A DNA stretch of 64,000 nt from an uncultured Gammaproteobacteria bacterium (GTDB lineage Bacteria > Pseudomonadota > Gammaproteobacteria > UBA6429 > Thiohalophilaceae): contig CALBTB010000008.1 of assembly GCA_937967995.1 (NCBI GenBank), positions 62,001-126,000 on the forward strand, in the 5' to 3' direction. A program made the translations under genes and the position numbers. Of the stretch, positions 6,404 to 15,656 are shown piece after piece. Position 1 is the stretch's first letter; each line of letters starts with the position of its first letter. A model generated the notes under the pieces. The model made no database searches. It saw nothing but the letters and a program-made list of their open reading frames with translations, and had not been told where the DNA came from.

Positions 6404-8947
6404 ATGAAAGCATTTAAAGACTTTCTTGCTGCGAAAAGCCTTCGCAAGCAATACCTGTTTCTTGCTGTATTAATGGCGGGTGTCATCGTTGCCTATACCT
6501 GGCTGACCGGCATGTGGGTGGAACGTTCCGGATCAGAGCGCATTGACAAAATAGAAAAGCGCATCAAGGTCGCCGACATTAATCACCGTATACGTCGCTC
6601 CATCATTCGGGCGGATAACGCGCTGGATATCTTCCTGCTTTCCCCAACCACAGAGTCCCGCAAGAACTTCGAATCTGAACTGGCAAACGCATCACGGCAG
6701 GTCAATTTATTGCTTGAGACCGAGTGGGCCAACGAAAGCAGCATGCTGCCGGCATTACATGGCATTGTGCCGGTTATCAACAGCATTAAAACGGCGGGTG
6801 ATGAAATTATGCAGGTTCGACAAACCGCCAATAAAATGTATCCGGCGATGCGCCTGGCAAATGGCGATATGCTGATAGCCAATCAGCAGATTCAGTTACA
6901 AACAGACAACGCCCTGCAATTCTATGCAAAAAATGATCTTAAAAAATTAAATAAACATCAGCGTGAGATCCTGGTGTTAATGCAACAGACCCGCGACCTG
7001 TGGTTCAGAACCATCAATGCCTATCGCTTATTCCTGATAAACCGAACTGGTTCACTATATGAAGAAAACCTGTCAGCACAAATTAATGACGTTGAAATAC
7101 TGTTCCGAAATTTTCAGCAAAAAGTTAAACAGCTAAACCGCTATAACAGCCGCTATGATCTGGACCTTGAAGTCAGCTTCGCGATAGAGGAAATAGATCG
7201 GCTCTCCGTCCTCTGGAACCAGGGGTTTAATGAAGTCAAGGCGATTAATGCTTCCGGGCTGTGGCGCGCCGATATTCCACTTGTTGCCGATGTGATTAAT
7301 CCGTTATTCAATGAAATATATGAAAAGCTCAATTTGATTGACGATGCACTCAAACAGTCGGCAGACATGGACCTGGTCGATCAAACACAGGCCTCTCATA
7401 CATTTATAAAATCCTTATGGGGCATGGCCCTGTTCGTACTGTTAATTTCCGTAATAAGCCTGATTGTTCTGGAAATCAATTTTATCAGGCCAATCGCCAG
7501 GGTCGCGCGTAGTCTCAAGGCGGAAGCAAAAGGTCATGAAGTTGATGAGTTGCCGGAAGTTAAGGCCATTGAAATACGCGACCTGAATGATGCCTATGCT
7601 GAATTACGGCAACAGGTCCATACCCGTCAGCTGGCGCTCGAACATATCGCCATGCATGATTCACTGACGTCGTTACCTAACAGGGTGTTATTAATGGATC
7701 GTCTCAACCAGTCCATCCTGAGTGCGCAGCGACGTAAACGCAGTCTTGCCCTGTTAATGCTTGACCTGGATCGGTTCAAGGAAATTAATGACACACTGGG
7801 TCACCAGACCGGCGATGCATTATTGCAACAGGTCGGCGCCCGTTTACGGGGTGTACTGCGTGATTCGGATACCGTCGCCAGGCTGGGTGGTGATGAATTC
7901 GCGATCCTGCTGGCAAATGTAAACGACACGAATGCTTTACGTATTGCCGGTGCGATACATGAACAGCTTGAAAAAGTTTATGAGGTATATGAGCACTCAT
8001 TGTATGTAGGTGTCAGTATCGGTATTGCGATCTTTCCCAGTCATGGTGAGACAGCGGAGTCGTTACTGCAACATGCCGACGTGGCCATGTACATGGCAAA
8101 ACGTTCCAATACCGGTATTAACCTGTACGATAACGAGCGTGACGAACACAGCGTATCGCAATTATCTGTACTGTCTGAACTGCGTGGTGCAATTGAAAAC
8201 AGCGAACTTGTCCTTGAATACCAGCCCAAGTTATCCATGCACAGTGGCGACATTACCGGTGCGGAGGCACTGATACGCTGGAACCATCCCAAGCACGGCT
8301 TGATAATGCCGGACGACTTTATCAATTCAGCCGAACAGACCGGTCTGATAAAACGTGTTTCCAACTGGGTCCTGGATACCGCCATACGTGATTGCCGGCG
8401 ATTGCATGACCTTGGTTTCAAAATCAACATGTCAGTGAATCTTTCTGTGTGGGATATTCAGGACGCCAATATCGCCCTGACCATCACGCAGAAACTGGAA
8501 AAGTGGGGTTTGCCGGCCAGTTACCTGATGATTGAAATTACCGAGCGGGTCATGATGGCCGAACCGGAGCGGGCCCGTGAAGTGTTGACCAACCTGGAGT
8601 CGATGGGCCTGCACGTTGTTATCGATGATTTCGGTACCGGATTCTCTTCACTGGTGTACCTCAAGCAGTTGCCGGTGTCCATGCTGAAAATAGACAAGTC
8701 TTTTGTCAGTGACATGATGCGTGATGAAAGTGATGCCGCCATTGTTCACTCTATTATTGAGCTGGCCCATAACCTCGGATTGCAGGTTATCGCCGAGGGT
8801 GTTGAGAGCGATCAGATCTGGAGCTGGCTGAAAACCTGGAACTGTGATTTTGCACAGGGCTTCCATATCAGCCATCCGTTGTCACTGGGTAAATTTGAAA
8901 CCTATCTCAAGGATTACGGTGAGACTCGTCAGTTGAAACAGACCTGA
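6404..8947 (+). CDS. Membrane sensor with GGDEF and EAL domains (c-di-GMP synthesis/hydrolysis)
   Basis: 847 residues. Transmembrane helices lie near residues 19-39 and 340-362 and enclose a roughly 300-residue helical periplasmic sensor. A short HAMP-like linker follows. The GGDEF motif is intact at 495-499, and the RDSD inhibitory site lies five residues before it, so cyclase activity with product inhibition is possible. The EAL motif is intact at 621-623, with the later IDDFGTGFSSL and KIDKSFV motifs of active phosphodiesterases. The net activity cannot be read from the sequence. The ATG at 6404 has no Shine-Dalgarno sequence and follows a long inverted repeat. A paralogue with the same layout lies at 26989-29070. 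Confidence 0.93.
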   Translation: MKAFKDFLAAKSLRKQYLFLAVLMAGVIVAYTWLTGMWVERSGSERIDKIEKRIKVADINHRIRRSIIRADNALDIFLLSPTTESRKNFESELANASRQVNLLLETEWANESSMLPALHGIVPVINSIKTAGDEIMQVRQTANKMYPAMRLANGDMLIANQQIQLQTDNALQFYAKNDLKKLNKHQREILVLMQQTRDLWFRTINAYRLFLINRTGSLYEENLSAQINDVEILFRNFQQKVKQLNRYNSRYDLDLEVSFAIEEIDRLSVLWNQGFNEVKAINASGLWRADIPLVADVINPLFNEIYEKLNLIDDALKQSADMDLVDQTQASHTFIKSLWGMALFVLLISVISLIVLEINFIRPIARVARSLKAEAKGHEVDELPEVKAIEIRDLNDAYAELRQQVHTRQLALEHIAMHDSLTSLPNRVLLMDRLNQSILSAQRRKRSLALLMLDLDRFKEINDTLGHQTGDALLQQVGARLRGVLRDSDTVARLGGDEFAILLANVNDTNALRIAGAIHEQLEKVYEVYEHSLYVGVSIGIAIFPSHGETAESLLQHADVAMYMAKRSNTGINLYDNERDEHSVSQLSVLSELRGAIENSELVLEYQPKLSMHSGDITGAEALIRWNHPKHGLIMPDDFINSAEQTGLIKRVSNWVLDTAIRDCRRLHDLGFKINMSVNLSVWDIQDANIALTITQKLEKWGLPASYLMIEITERVMMAEPERAREVLTNLESMGLHVVIDDFGTGFSSLVYLKQLPVSMLKIDKSFVSDMMRDESDAAIVHSIIELAHNLGLQVIAEGVESDQIWSWLKTWNCDFAQGFHISHPLSLGKFETYLKDYGETRQLKQT

Positions 8948-9004
8948 GTCACGATTCATTCTACAAGATTTCCATCGTTCGACAATTCCGATATAATTCC
9001 CGGC

Positions 9005-9400
9005 ATGAACCCAAACCCAAAGCTTGTAGTCGTTGTCAATGGACAGGCTGTCATCGAGTATGACAGGAACAAACGCCTGCCCGGTCACCAGAGACAGTTC
9101 CTGGATAAAATGGACCATGATATGGACCAGGGCATTGAACTCGGTGGCAAGAAAATTGATAAACCGGATTTGCAGGATAAGGCCAAGTATGTGGCTGTAC
9201 ATTTGATTAATGCTGTCGTTAACGAACAGGACAGTATGATTGCCGCCATGTGCGCTTACCTGGCGACACGGTTACCTGATCTGAAGCAGGTAAAGGCATT
9301 TGAAGTGAAAGATGAATTTTCCTTTGACCTGGTATTTGACAAGGAACATACCAATACCGTCAATGTCCAGTTTGATTCATCCCTGAGTAAAACCCACTAA
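9005..9400 (+). CDS. Conserved hypothetical protein, 131 aa
   Basis: Not recognised. A small soluble protein with a beta strand at the start (KLVVVVNGQAVIEYD), a helix rich in charged residues (RQFLDKMDHDMDQGIELGG), a middle helical block with MCAYLATRLPDLKQVKAFE, and a final beta strand. No cysteine motif, signal peptide or membrane helix is present. It stands 12 bp before a small membrane protein on the same strand, and the two are probably co-transcribed. Confidence 0.7.
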   Translation: MNPNPKLVVVVNGQAVIEYDRNKRLPGHQRQFLDKMDHDMDQGIELGGKKIDKPDLQDKAKYVAVHLINAVVNEQDSMIAAMCAYLATRLPDLKQVKAFEVKDEFSFDLVFDKEHTNTVNVQFDSSLSKTH

Positions 9401-9412
9401 AGTTAGTAGACG

Positions 9413-9739
9413 ATGAGCATCAAGGCGCTGTTAAAAGCATTCGGTCCGTTACGACTGGCCCTTATCACACTGGTGATTGTTGATATGCTGTTGCGTCCTG
9501 TTCCGGGAAGTCCGGTGAATTTTGAAGGGATTGCCATGGTCAGTAATCTGCTGGCACCGGTTATGTCACCGATTCTGTTCATGTTGTTGCTGCTTGATAC
9601 GATGATGAGTGCGGTCTATCGTTCTGACAAAAGTGGCGAAACCAGAAAATATTACACGGTGATCGTGCTGGTCGACCTGTTTCTGGCCATCACATTTATC
9701 CTTTACTGGATTCCATATTTCAAAGCGCTTAATTTCTGA
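9413..9739 (+). CDS. Small integral membrane protein, 108 aa
   Basis: Not recognised by family. Three hydrophobic segments can be seen near residues 14-30, 42-64 and 80-100, separated by a short basic loop (YRSDKSGETRKYY). The protein should sit in the inner membrane. It follows the 131-residue soluble protein by 12 bp, which suggests joint expression and perhaps a shared function. It ends 2 bp before the convergent thioredoxin gene. Confidence 0.7.
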   Translation: MSIKALLKAFGPLRLALITLVIVDMLLRPVPGSPVNFEGIAMVSNLLAPVMSPILFMLLLLDTMMSAVYRSDKSGETRKYYTVIVLVDLFLAITFILYWIPYFKALNF

Positions 9740-9741
9740 AT

Positions 9742-10086
9742 TTAGTAATTCAGCAGTTCATCGATAAACAGTTCGATATCAGTCTGTGAGCGCACTCCGC
9801 TGAACTGGCCAAGACACTGGCCTTTATGAATCAGGACAATGGTGGGAAAACCACGTACCTTGTACTGCCCGGCGAGTTTCATGTTTTCACCTTCATCAAC
9901 TTCCACTTTGGCGAGCCGTATATCGCCATCGGCGTCGTCGATGACCTGTTGTAAAATCGGGGCAATGACCAGACAGGGCTGACACCAGCCGGCCCAAAAG
10001 TCGACTAAAATAGGTCCATGCTGTGAAGCCTGGATGACCTGTTGCTCAAAGTGTTCAATGTCGGTATCGAAAATCAGCTTGCTCAT
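9742..10086 (-). CDS. Thioredoxin family protein (WCQPC active site)
   Basis: 114 residues, a single thioredoxin fold without signal peptide, so cytoplasmic. The active site is GWCQPC, with Gln in the position where thioredoxin 1 has Gly. The KVEVDEGENMKLAGQYKVRGFPTIVLI segment supplies the buried acidic residue and the cis-Pro loop. It should be a dithiol-disulfide oxidoreductase. The altered CxxC dipeptide shifts redox potential in known variants, so it may not be the main thioredoxin. It is transcribed divergently from the 105-residue unknown gene and convergently with the small membrane protein gene. Confidence 0.9.
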   Translation of the reverse strand: MSKLIFDTDIEHFEQQVIQASQHGPILVDFWAGWCQPCLVIAPILQQVIDDADGDIRLAKVEVDEGENMKLAGQYKVRGFPTIVLIHKGQCLGQFSGVRSQTDIELFIDELLNY

Positions 10087-10148
10087 GATGGAACCCGGGA
10101 ATTAAAAATGGCGAGCATTATAGTGAAAGCAGTGGGGTTTGAAAAACG

Positions 10149-10466
10149 ATGAAAGAAATGACGCTGCACGCGCCTTATCCTGCTATAGAATTGATTTCGC
10201 AGGCGATGCAGACTTATGCAAATGCGGCCTATCCACCGGGTGGATCGGAATGTGCCCAGTCGGCGCGTGAAGCATTGCTTGTGGCAAGCGATTCGCTCAT
10301 AAAGCAGTTTGATGCCGCCACGAATACCAGCACGGTCAGCCGACGGTTACGCAGCCATATTCGTGCCGCGGTTGAGTATTATTTCGACCTCATGTCACAA
10401 CAGGACCAGTACGTCGAATTTGATCAGACTGCTATTTTGTCCATACTGGCCGGTAAAGGGTCGTAA
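10149..10466 (+). CDS. Hypothetical protein, 105 aa
   Basis: Not recognised. A mostly helical soluble protein. It holds APYPAIELISQAMQTYA near the start, a middle helix beginning SAREALLVASDSLI, and an Arg-rich turn (SRRLRSHIRAAVEYYF). No signal peptide or metal motif was seen. It is the first gene of a + strand run with the ABM protein (20 bp downstream) and the alpha/beta hydrolase. Confidence 0.6.
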   Translation: MKEMTLHAPYPAIELISQAMQTYANAAYPPGGSECAQSAREALLVASDSLIKQFDAATNTSTVSRRLRSHIRAAVEYYFDLMSQQDQYVEFDQTAILSILAGKGS

Positions 10467-10485
10467 TATCACAGGGGAGTCGTGA

Positions 10486-10815
10486 ATGAGTAACGTTTTT
10501 CTGGATAGCCCACCACCACCTTATTACGCGGTGATATTCACGTCAGTACGAACGGAAAATGATCAGGACTATGACCAGACCGATGCAAGAATGTTTGAAC
10601 TGGCCAGGCAGCAGGAAGGGTTTCTGGGGCTTGAGTCAGTACAATCGTCAGGCCGGGGTATTACTGTTTCCTACTGGCGCAGCGAAGCGGCGATTCAAAA
10701 CTGGAAGCAACATACCGAACATGTGCAGGCACAACAGCGAGGTAAACGTGACTGGTATCGTGATTATGCCGTGCGTGTCTGTCGTGTCGAGCGGGATGCC
10801 TTCGCGCACAAGTGA
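10486..10815 (+). CDS. Antibiotic biosynthesis monooxygenase domain protein, 109 aa
   Basis: A second ABM-type protein. YYAVIFTSVR forms the first strand, and FLGLESVQSSGRGITVSYW followed by a helix beginning SEAAIQNWKQHTEHV is the typical second half, with the aromatic and His residues that line the pocket. Such proteins form dimers and oxidise aromatic or quinol compounds without cofactor, or bind heme. The substrate is not evident. A GGGGAG ribosome-binding site precedes the ATG. The alpha/beta hydrolase gene starts 3 bp after its stop. Confidence 0.8.
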   Translation: MSNVFLDSPPPPYYAVIFTSVRTENDQDYDQTDARMFELARQQEGFLGLESVQSSGRGITVSYWRSEAAIQNWKQHTEHVQAQQRGKRDWYRDYAVRVCRVERDAFAHK

Positions 10816-10818
10816 TTT

Positions 10819-11670
10819 ATGGTGATGCTTCGATCATTATTTCGAATCGGTTCGGTACTCGGTGTATTTTATATCCTGATGGCCGCCTGGTTGTACTTCA
10901 TGCAGGACAGCATGATTTTTTTACCTGACATGCCGACCCGGCAAATTGTCAGTACGCCAGACAAGTCACTTGGACTGGCTTTTGACGATGTCACACTCAC
11001 GACCGAGGACCAGGTGCAATTACATGCCTGGTTTATTCCTCACTCACGATCGCGATCCGTCGTCCTGGTCTGTCATGGTAATGCAGGTAACATTTCGCAT
11101 CGCATGGAGACCATACGGGTGTTTCATCGCCTGGGTCAGAATGTATTAATTTTTGATTATCGGGGTTACGGACAAAGTAACGGCGAGATTAGCGAGCTGG
11201 GCACGTACCAGGATGCACAGGCTGCCTGGACATGGTTACGTGAAAAAGGTTTTGCGCCAGAGCAGATCATTGTTTTTGGCCGTTCGCTGGGTGGGGGTGT
11301 GGCAACGGAACTGGCGTTCAGGCAACCGGTGGGTGGTTTAATCCTGGAGTCCAGTTTTACCTCGATTGCTGATATGGGAGCGGAATTGTATCCGTGGTTA
11401 CCGATAAGGTGGCTGACCCGAACCCGCTATGACAATTTGTCTCGCATCAGCCAGATTTCCTCGCCACTGCTCATCATTCATAGCGAAGATGACGAACTTG
11501 TCCCTTTCCATCATTCACAACGGTTGTTTGAGCGGGCCAGCTCCCCCAAGTATTTTTACCGGCTCAATGGTGATCACAATAATGGCTTCAGGCTCAGTCC
11601 CGGTTATGAGGACGCGTTACGGGACTTTCTATCCCGGGTAAGGCCCGGCACGGGTACTCCCGAACTGTGA
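10819..11670 (+). CDS. Membrane-anchored alpha/beta hydrolase (BEM46/ABHD13-like)
   Basis: 283 residues with one N-terminal transmembrane segment (about 8-28) that would leave the catalytic domain outside the cytoplasm. HGNAGN forms the oxyanion hole, the nucleophile Ser lies in GRSLGGG, the acid Asp in HSEDDELVPF, and the His in NGDHNNGF, so the catalytic triad is complete. The length and motifs match the BEM46/YfhR-type serine hydrolases, whose natural substrates are mostly unknown (esters, peptides or lipids). The stop codon overlaps the promoter-like site for ygiQ. Confidence 0.88.
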   Translation: MVMLRSLFRIGSVLGVFYILMAAWLYFMQDSMIFLPDMPTRQIVSTPDKSLGLAFDDVTLTTEDQVQLHAWFIPHSRSRSVVLVCHGNAGNISHRMETIRVFHRLGQNVLIFDYRGYGQSNGEISELGTYQDAQAAWTWLREKGFAPEQIIVFGRSLGGGVATELAFRQPVGGLILESSFTSIADMGAELYPWLPIRWLTRTRYDNLSRISQISSPLLIIHSEDDELVPFHHSQRLFERASSPKYFYRLNGDHNNGFRLSPGYEDALRDFLSRVRPGTGTPEL

Positions 11671-11676
11671 TATAAT
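11668..11676 (+). promoter_or_regulatory. Extended -10 promoter for ygiQ
   Basis: TGATATAAT, an extended -10 element (TG-n-TATAAT), begins inside the stop codon of the hydrolase gene and lies about 30 bp before the ygiQ ATG. No good -35 is seen, as is common with extended -10 promoters. Confidence 0.45.
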
Positions 11677-11705
11677 TGGTTTTTTATTGACCAGACGTTC
11701 CCACC

Positions 11706-13850
11706 ATGCAGGCTGCACAAGACATCTTTTCCTACCGTAAACACTGGGCCAGAAAATTCGGTCCGGCGCCGGTATTACCCATGTCACTGGAAGAAATGCA
11801 GGACCTGGGCTGGGACAGCTGCGATGTGATTCTGGTCACGGGCGATGCGTATGTCGACCATCCCAGTTTCGGCATGGCGGTGATTGGTCGTGTGCTGGAA
11901 GCACAGGGCTTTCGAGTCGGCATCATTGCGCAGCCTGACTGGACATCGGTGGATGATTTTGCCCGCCTGGGTAAACCGAACATCTGTTTTGGTGTGACGG
12001 CCGGTAACATGGATTCCATGGTCAATCGCTACACGGCAGACCGTAAAATTCGTCGTGATGATGCCTATTCACCGCATGGTGAAGGCGGCTTACGACCTGA
12101 TCGGTCCGTCAACGTTTATGCGCAGCGTTGTCGTGAAGCCTTCCGGGATGTGCCGATTATCATTGGTGGTATCGAAGCGAGCCTGCGTCGTATTGCTCAC
12201 TACGATTACTGGTCGGACAAAGTACGGCGTTCAGTATTACTGGACAGTAAAGCGGATCTGCTGGTGTACGGTAACGCGGAACGTCAGATCGCCGAAATCG
12301 TGCATCGGCTTGCAGCGGGCGAAGCAATCGATTCCATTCGTGATATTCGCGGTACGGCTTTTGTACAGCGAACATTGCCGGAAGGCTGGGCGGAACTGGA
12401 TTCTTCGCGAATAGATACGCCTGGAAAAATTGATCCTCACCCGGATCCTTATGCCATGCAGGACAAGTCAGACTGTGCGACTGCAACGCAGGGTAAAAAT
12501 GAACAGCTTGTGCGGTTTGAACACCGCATTCCCCGACATCCACGCGATAAAACCGCGATACGCATTCCCGCCTATGAAGACGTTAAATCAGATGCGGTTC
12601 TGTATGCACATGCCTCACGTGTTTTTCATCTGGAAACCAATCCGGGTAACGCGCGAGTGATCGTACAGCGTCATGGTGATCGTGATGTCTGGATCAACCC
12701 GCCGCCGATTCCTTTAACAACGGAAGAACTGGATCAGGTATTTGAATTGCCGTATACACGCAGACCACATCCGAAATATGGTGATGCAAAAATTCCTGCC
12801 TATGAAATGATTCGGTTTTCCATCAATATCATGCGCGGTTGTTTTGGTGGTTGTACGTTCTGTTCGATTACCGAACATGAAGGTCGCATCATTCAGAGCC
12901 GTTCGGAAGATTCCATCATTCGTGAAATCGAAACCATACGCGACACGGTGCCGGAATTTACCGGTGTGATCTCAGATCTTGGCGGACCCACTGCCAATAT
13001 GTACCGGCTGGCCTGTAAAGATCCGGACATTGAATCGGCCTGTCGTCGTTTGTCCTGTGTTTACCCCGGCATCTGTAAAAATTTAAATACCAGTCATCAT
13101 TCATTGATAAAGTTGTACCGCCGTGCGCGTGACTTACCGGGCATTAAAAAGATCCTGATTGCATCCGGATTGCGTTATGACCTGGCGGTGGAATCACCGG
13201 AGTATGTAAAGGAGCTGGTGACGCACCATGTCGGTGGTTACCTGAAGATTGCACCGGAACACACGGAACAGGGACCGCTCTCAGTGATGATGAAACCCGG
13301 TATGGGGACCTATGATCGATTTAAAAAACTGTTTGATCGCTATTCGAAACAGGCCGGCAAGGAACAGTATCTGATTCCGTATTTCATCGGTGCCCATCCG
13401 GGAACGACAGATGAAGACATGCTTAACCTGGCGCTGTGGCTCAAGCAAAACGGGTTCCGTGCTGACCAGGTGCAGACCTTTTTACCATCACCGATGGCAC
13501 TGGCAACGGCCATGTATCATTCCGGTAAAAATCCGTTAAAGAAAGTGACACATCAAAGTGATAGCATGAATGTCGCACGTGGATTGAAACAGCGTCGTCT
13601 GCACAAGGCCTTTTTGCGCTATCACGATGCGAATAACTGGCCAATGCTGCGACGGGCATTACAACGCATGGGGCGGTCGGATCTGATTGGAAATGGCAAA
13701 CGTCATCTTGTACCAAAGTGGCAACCGGCCGGAACCGGCGACAAACGAGCGGGTAAAAAATTTCTCACCCAGCACACCGGATTACCGCCGGGCCCGGAAA
13801 AACCACGCCGACGTAAAAAGTTGCGTAATCGGTCGCAGCGTTCCGTGTAA
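11706..13850 (+). CDS. ygiQ: YgiQ family radical SAM protein
   Basis: 714 residues, the normal length for YgiQ. The radical SAM cluster motif GCFGGCTFC (Cys-x3-Cys-x2-Cys) starts near residue 382. The N-terminal half holds the family-specific segment LVTGDAYVDHPSFGMAVIGRVLE and GGIEASLRRIAHYDYWSDK. KIAPEHTEQGPLSVMMKPG and YLIPYFIGAHPG lie in the barrel. The C-terminus is basic and low-complexity. The family binds a 4Fe-4S cluster and S-adenosylmethionine. Its reaction is not established. It appears to be a single-gene unit with an extended -10 promoter. Confidence 0.93.
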   Translation: MQAAQDIFSYRKHWARKFGPAPVLPMSLEEMQDLGWDSCDVILVTGDAYVDHPSFGMAVIGRVLEAQGFRVGIIAQPDWTSVDDFARLGKPNICFGVTAGNMDSMVNRYTADRKIRRDDAYSPHGEGGLRPDRSVNVYAQRCREAFRDVPIIIGGIEASLRRIAHYDYWSDKVRRSVLLDSKADLLVYGNAERQIAEIVHRLAAGEAIDSIRDIRGTAFVQRTLPEGWAELDSSRIDTPGKIDPHPDPYAMQDKSDCATATQGKNEQLVRFEHRIPRHPRDKTAIRIPAYEDVKSDAVLYAHASRVFHLETNPGNARVIVQRHGDRDVWINPPPIPLTTEELDQVFELPYTRRPHPKYGDAKIPAYEMIRFSINIMRGCFGGCTFCSITEHEGRIIQSRSEDSIIREIETIRDTVPEFTGVISDLGGPTANMYRLACKDPDIESACRRLSCVYPGICKNLNTSHHSLIKLYRRARDLPGIKKILIASGLRYDLAVESPEYVKELVTHHVGGYLKIAPEHTEQGPLSVMMKPGMGTYDRFKKLFDRYSKQAGKEQYLIPYFIGAHPGTTDEDMLNLALWLKQNGFRADQVQTFLPSPMALATAMYHSGKNPLKKVTHQSDSMNVARGLKQRRLHKAFLRYHDANNWPMLRRALQRMGRSDLIGNGKRHLVPKWQPAGTGDKRAGKKFLTQHTGLPPGPEKPRRRKKLRNRSQRSV

Positions 13851-13871
13851 GATTTGTTTACGATAGCGGTC

Positions 13872-14549
13872 ATGAAACACGCTAACCCGGAACAGGACAA
13901 AGAGATCGAAGAGCTGGTACTCAAAGAGAGTATTGTCAGTGTTGCCGGTCTGAATGCCTCCAGCCTGCAAATCGGGATTCGTGGTGATCCCTCCATGCGC
14001 GAAACCACCGGTGAACGCAAGCGCTATACGTCCAGTGTTGATCAGCACATCGATTTACTCATGCCATCGTTTGAGGAATTACTGCTGAACCGAAGTACCT
14101 ACCAGTTGTTCGTCGGATTCAACAATGGCGAGATACGTACTAACTCCGTGTTTGATCCGATGCGGCAGGAAATTCATGATGCGGAAAAAATGGTGGATCA
14201 CGCTTATATCGAGCGTCAGTTTCCGGAAGTGGATTATAACGACAAGATAAAACTGATTCGTGACAGTTATGCCTACCTGCGTAATCACACAGTGTACCAG
14301 GCGATGCCCAGTTACTGGCGTAATATTATGGTCAAGCGTAGTCAGGACTGGAAACCAATGGCCCAGGATGAAATTGTTTCGGTGATTTCAACGCTAAAAA
14401 CACTGCGTGAGATGCCCAGTTATTATATGCGCAACATCACTATCAATATCGTGCAGTCAATTGTACGGATTCAGTTTAATTGCGATGGCACACAAATCAT
14501 CAGTGCTGAAAATTATTCACGTTTTCTCGAAGAAAATCTGCCTGCCTGA
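13872..14549 (+). CDS. Hypothetical protein, about 225 aa
   Basis: Not recognised. The ATG at 13872 is chosen over a TTG at 13854 although neither has a clear ribosome-binding site. The protein is soluble, without signal peptide, mixed alpha/beta and rich in Tyr, Arg and Asn. Segments worth noting are SSLQIGIRGDPSMRET, STYQLFVGFNNGEIRTNSVF and a late beta pair beginning YYMRNITINIVQSIVRIQF. Its first stretch of acidic helix (EQDKEIEELVLKES) may be an interaction surface. The gene lies 21 bp behind ygiQ. Confidence 0.6.
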   Translation: MKHANPEQDKEIEELVLKESIVSVAGLNASSLQIGIRGDPSMRETTGERKRYTSSVDQHIDLLMPSFEELLLNRSTYQLFVGFNNGEIRTNSVFDPMRQEIHDAEKMVDHAYIERQFPEVDYNDKIKLIRDSYAYLRNHTVYQAMPSYWRNIMVKRSQDWKPMAQDEIVSVISTLKTLREMPSYYMRNITINIVQSIVRIQFNCDGTQIISAENYSRFLEENLPA

Positions 14550-14731
14550 AGTCATTCAACAATTTAAGCATATACTAAAACAGTTGTATTGCGATTAATT
14601 TCTGATAGATCTGCATAGGCTTTTTTAATGGTGAGGGTTATACTGTCGGCCAACTGTATGTGGACTTTCGCCTGTGAAGGAGAAAGGGGGGCATGCAGGA
14701 CTATGAATAGTAGCAATTTGAGGTAATTATC
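14550..14731 (+). promoter_or_regulatory. Long leader region of the cold-shock gene
   Basis: 182 bp with no gene. TATACT at 14639-14644 could be a -10 element, which would give a leader of about 80 bases. GAGG about 8 bases before the ATG is the ribosome-binding site. Long structured leaders are typical of cold-shock mRNAs, where they control stability and translation by temperature. No specific thermosensor motif can be assigned by eye. Confidence 0.35.
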
Positions 14732-14935
14732 ATGGCCACAGGCACAGTAAAATGGTTCAATAATGCCAAAGGTTACGGTTTTATTGCACCGCAGGATGGA
14801 GGGGACGACGTATTCGTACATTACAGTGCGATTAAGTCCGATGGATACCGGACACTCAATGAAGGGCAGAACGTAAATTATGAAGTAGAGCAGGGTCCCA
14901 AAGGCTTGCAAGCCACAGACGTTACACCTTCTTAA
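14732..14935 (+). CDS. Cold-shock domain protein (CspA family)
   Basis: 67 residues, the standard length. Both RNA-binding motifs are intact: KGYGFI (RNP1) and DVFVHYSAI (RNP2). GTVKWFNNAKGYGFI opens the beta-barrel as in CspA/CspD/CspE. It binds single-stranded RNA and DNA and acts as an RNA chaperone. Whether it is cold-induced cannot be decided from the protein, but the long leader is compatible with this. A terminator hairpin lies directly after the gene. Confidence 0.95.
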   Translation: MATGTVKWFNNAKGYGFIAPQDGGDDVFVHYSAIKSDGYRTLNEGQNVNYEVEQGPKGLQATDVTPS

Positions 14936-14956
14936 ATAATAATAATCAAACATATT

Positions 14957-15009
14957 AACCCGCACCCACGATGTAGCTGACAGGCTGCTATCGGTTTGCG
15001 GGTTTTTTT
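14957..15009 (+). terminator. Rho-independent terminator after the cold-shock gene
   Basis: AACCCGCA at 14957-14964 pairs with TGCGGGTT at 14997-15004, followed by TTTTT. The 32-base interior contains a second short stem (TAGC with GCTA). The position 20 bp after the stop and the T-run support termination of the cold-shock transcript. Confidence 0.75.
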
Positions 15010-15049
15010 ATTTCTCATACATAACTGTCAGACAAACAAAGGTATCGAC

Positions 15050-15562
15050 ATGCAAGAGATCGCAGAGCAAATGAAAATCGTGCTGGTTGATTATACGCCA
15101 AAGCTGCTGTGGGCCCTGGGGCTGTTTTTACTGTTCTGGTTCGCCGGGCATATTATGAAGCGTATTCTGATACGTCTGGCCAGAAATCGCTTACCTGAAC
15201 AGAAACAGGCGGTGGTGTTCATCGCCAAAGCCTTGCGGACCACCCTGGTGGTGATTGGACTGATCACTGCTTTTGGCACACTGGGCGTTAATGTATCAGC
15301 GATGGTCGCCGGTCTCGGGCTGACCGGTTTCGCGCTGGGTTTTGCCCTCAAGGATGTGCTGTCCAACAGCCTGGCGGGAGTCAAGATCCTGTTTTATCAG
15401 CCGTTTCGGCTCAACCAGACCATTCGCATACTGAATTTTCAGGGCACGGTGACGCATGTGGATTTGCGCTACACCGAGCTGGCGACGGAGGAAGGTAAGA
15501 TACTGATTCCAAATGCAAAAATATTCACTGAGAGCCTGATCCTGGTGGCGCAGCCGGAATGA
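15050..15562 (+). CDS. Shortened MscS-type mechanosensitive channel
   Basis: 170 residues from the ATG at 15050, which has AAAGG upstream. An in-frame ATG at 14996 lies in the cspA terminator and is unlikely. Hydrophobic helices lie near 15-35 and 55-77. The pore helix GLGLTGFALGFALKDVLSNS and the start of the beta domain (FRLNQTIRI, DLRYTELATEEG, LIPNAKIF) are well conserved. The protein ends soon after the beta domain, so the large alpha/beta cage that closes the cytoplasmic end of E. coli MscS (286 residues) is missing. The stop codon is clean and no continuation is seen downstream, so it may be a natural minimal MscS rather than a broken gene. Confidence 0.85.
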   Translation: MQEIAEQMKIVLVDYTPKLLWALGLFLLFWFAGHIMKRILIRLARNRLPEQKQAVVFIAKALRTTLVVIGLITAFGTLGVNVSAMVAGLGLTGFALGFALKDVLSNSLAGVKILFYQPFRLNQTIRILNFQGTVTHVDLRYTELATEEGKILIPNAKIFTESLILVAQPE

Positions 15563-15656
15563 CCCGAAAACGGCTGATTTTGCTGTCAACCAAATCCTGC
15601 GTGGGGCGTTAAACCTGATAACAGACGTTATTGGTTCAACCCATGAGGAGAAAAAC

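Noticed and set aside
14996..15049. Upstream start of the MscS-type gene
   Set aside because: It begins inside the 3' arm of the cold-shock terminator and has no ribosome-binding site. The ATG at 15050 has AAAGG and yields a normal first helix.
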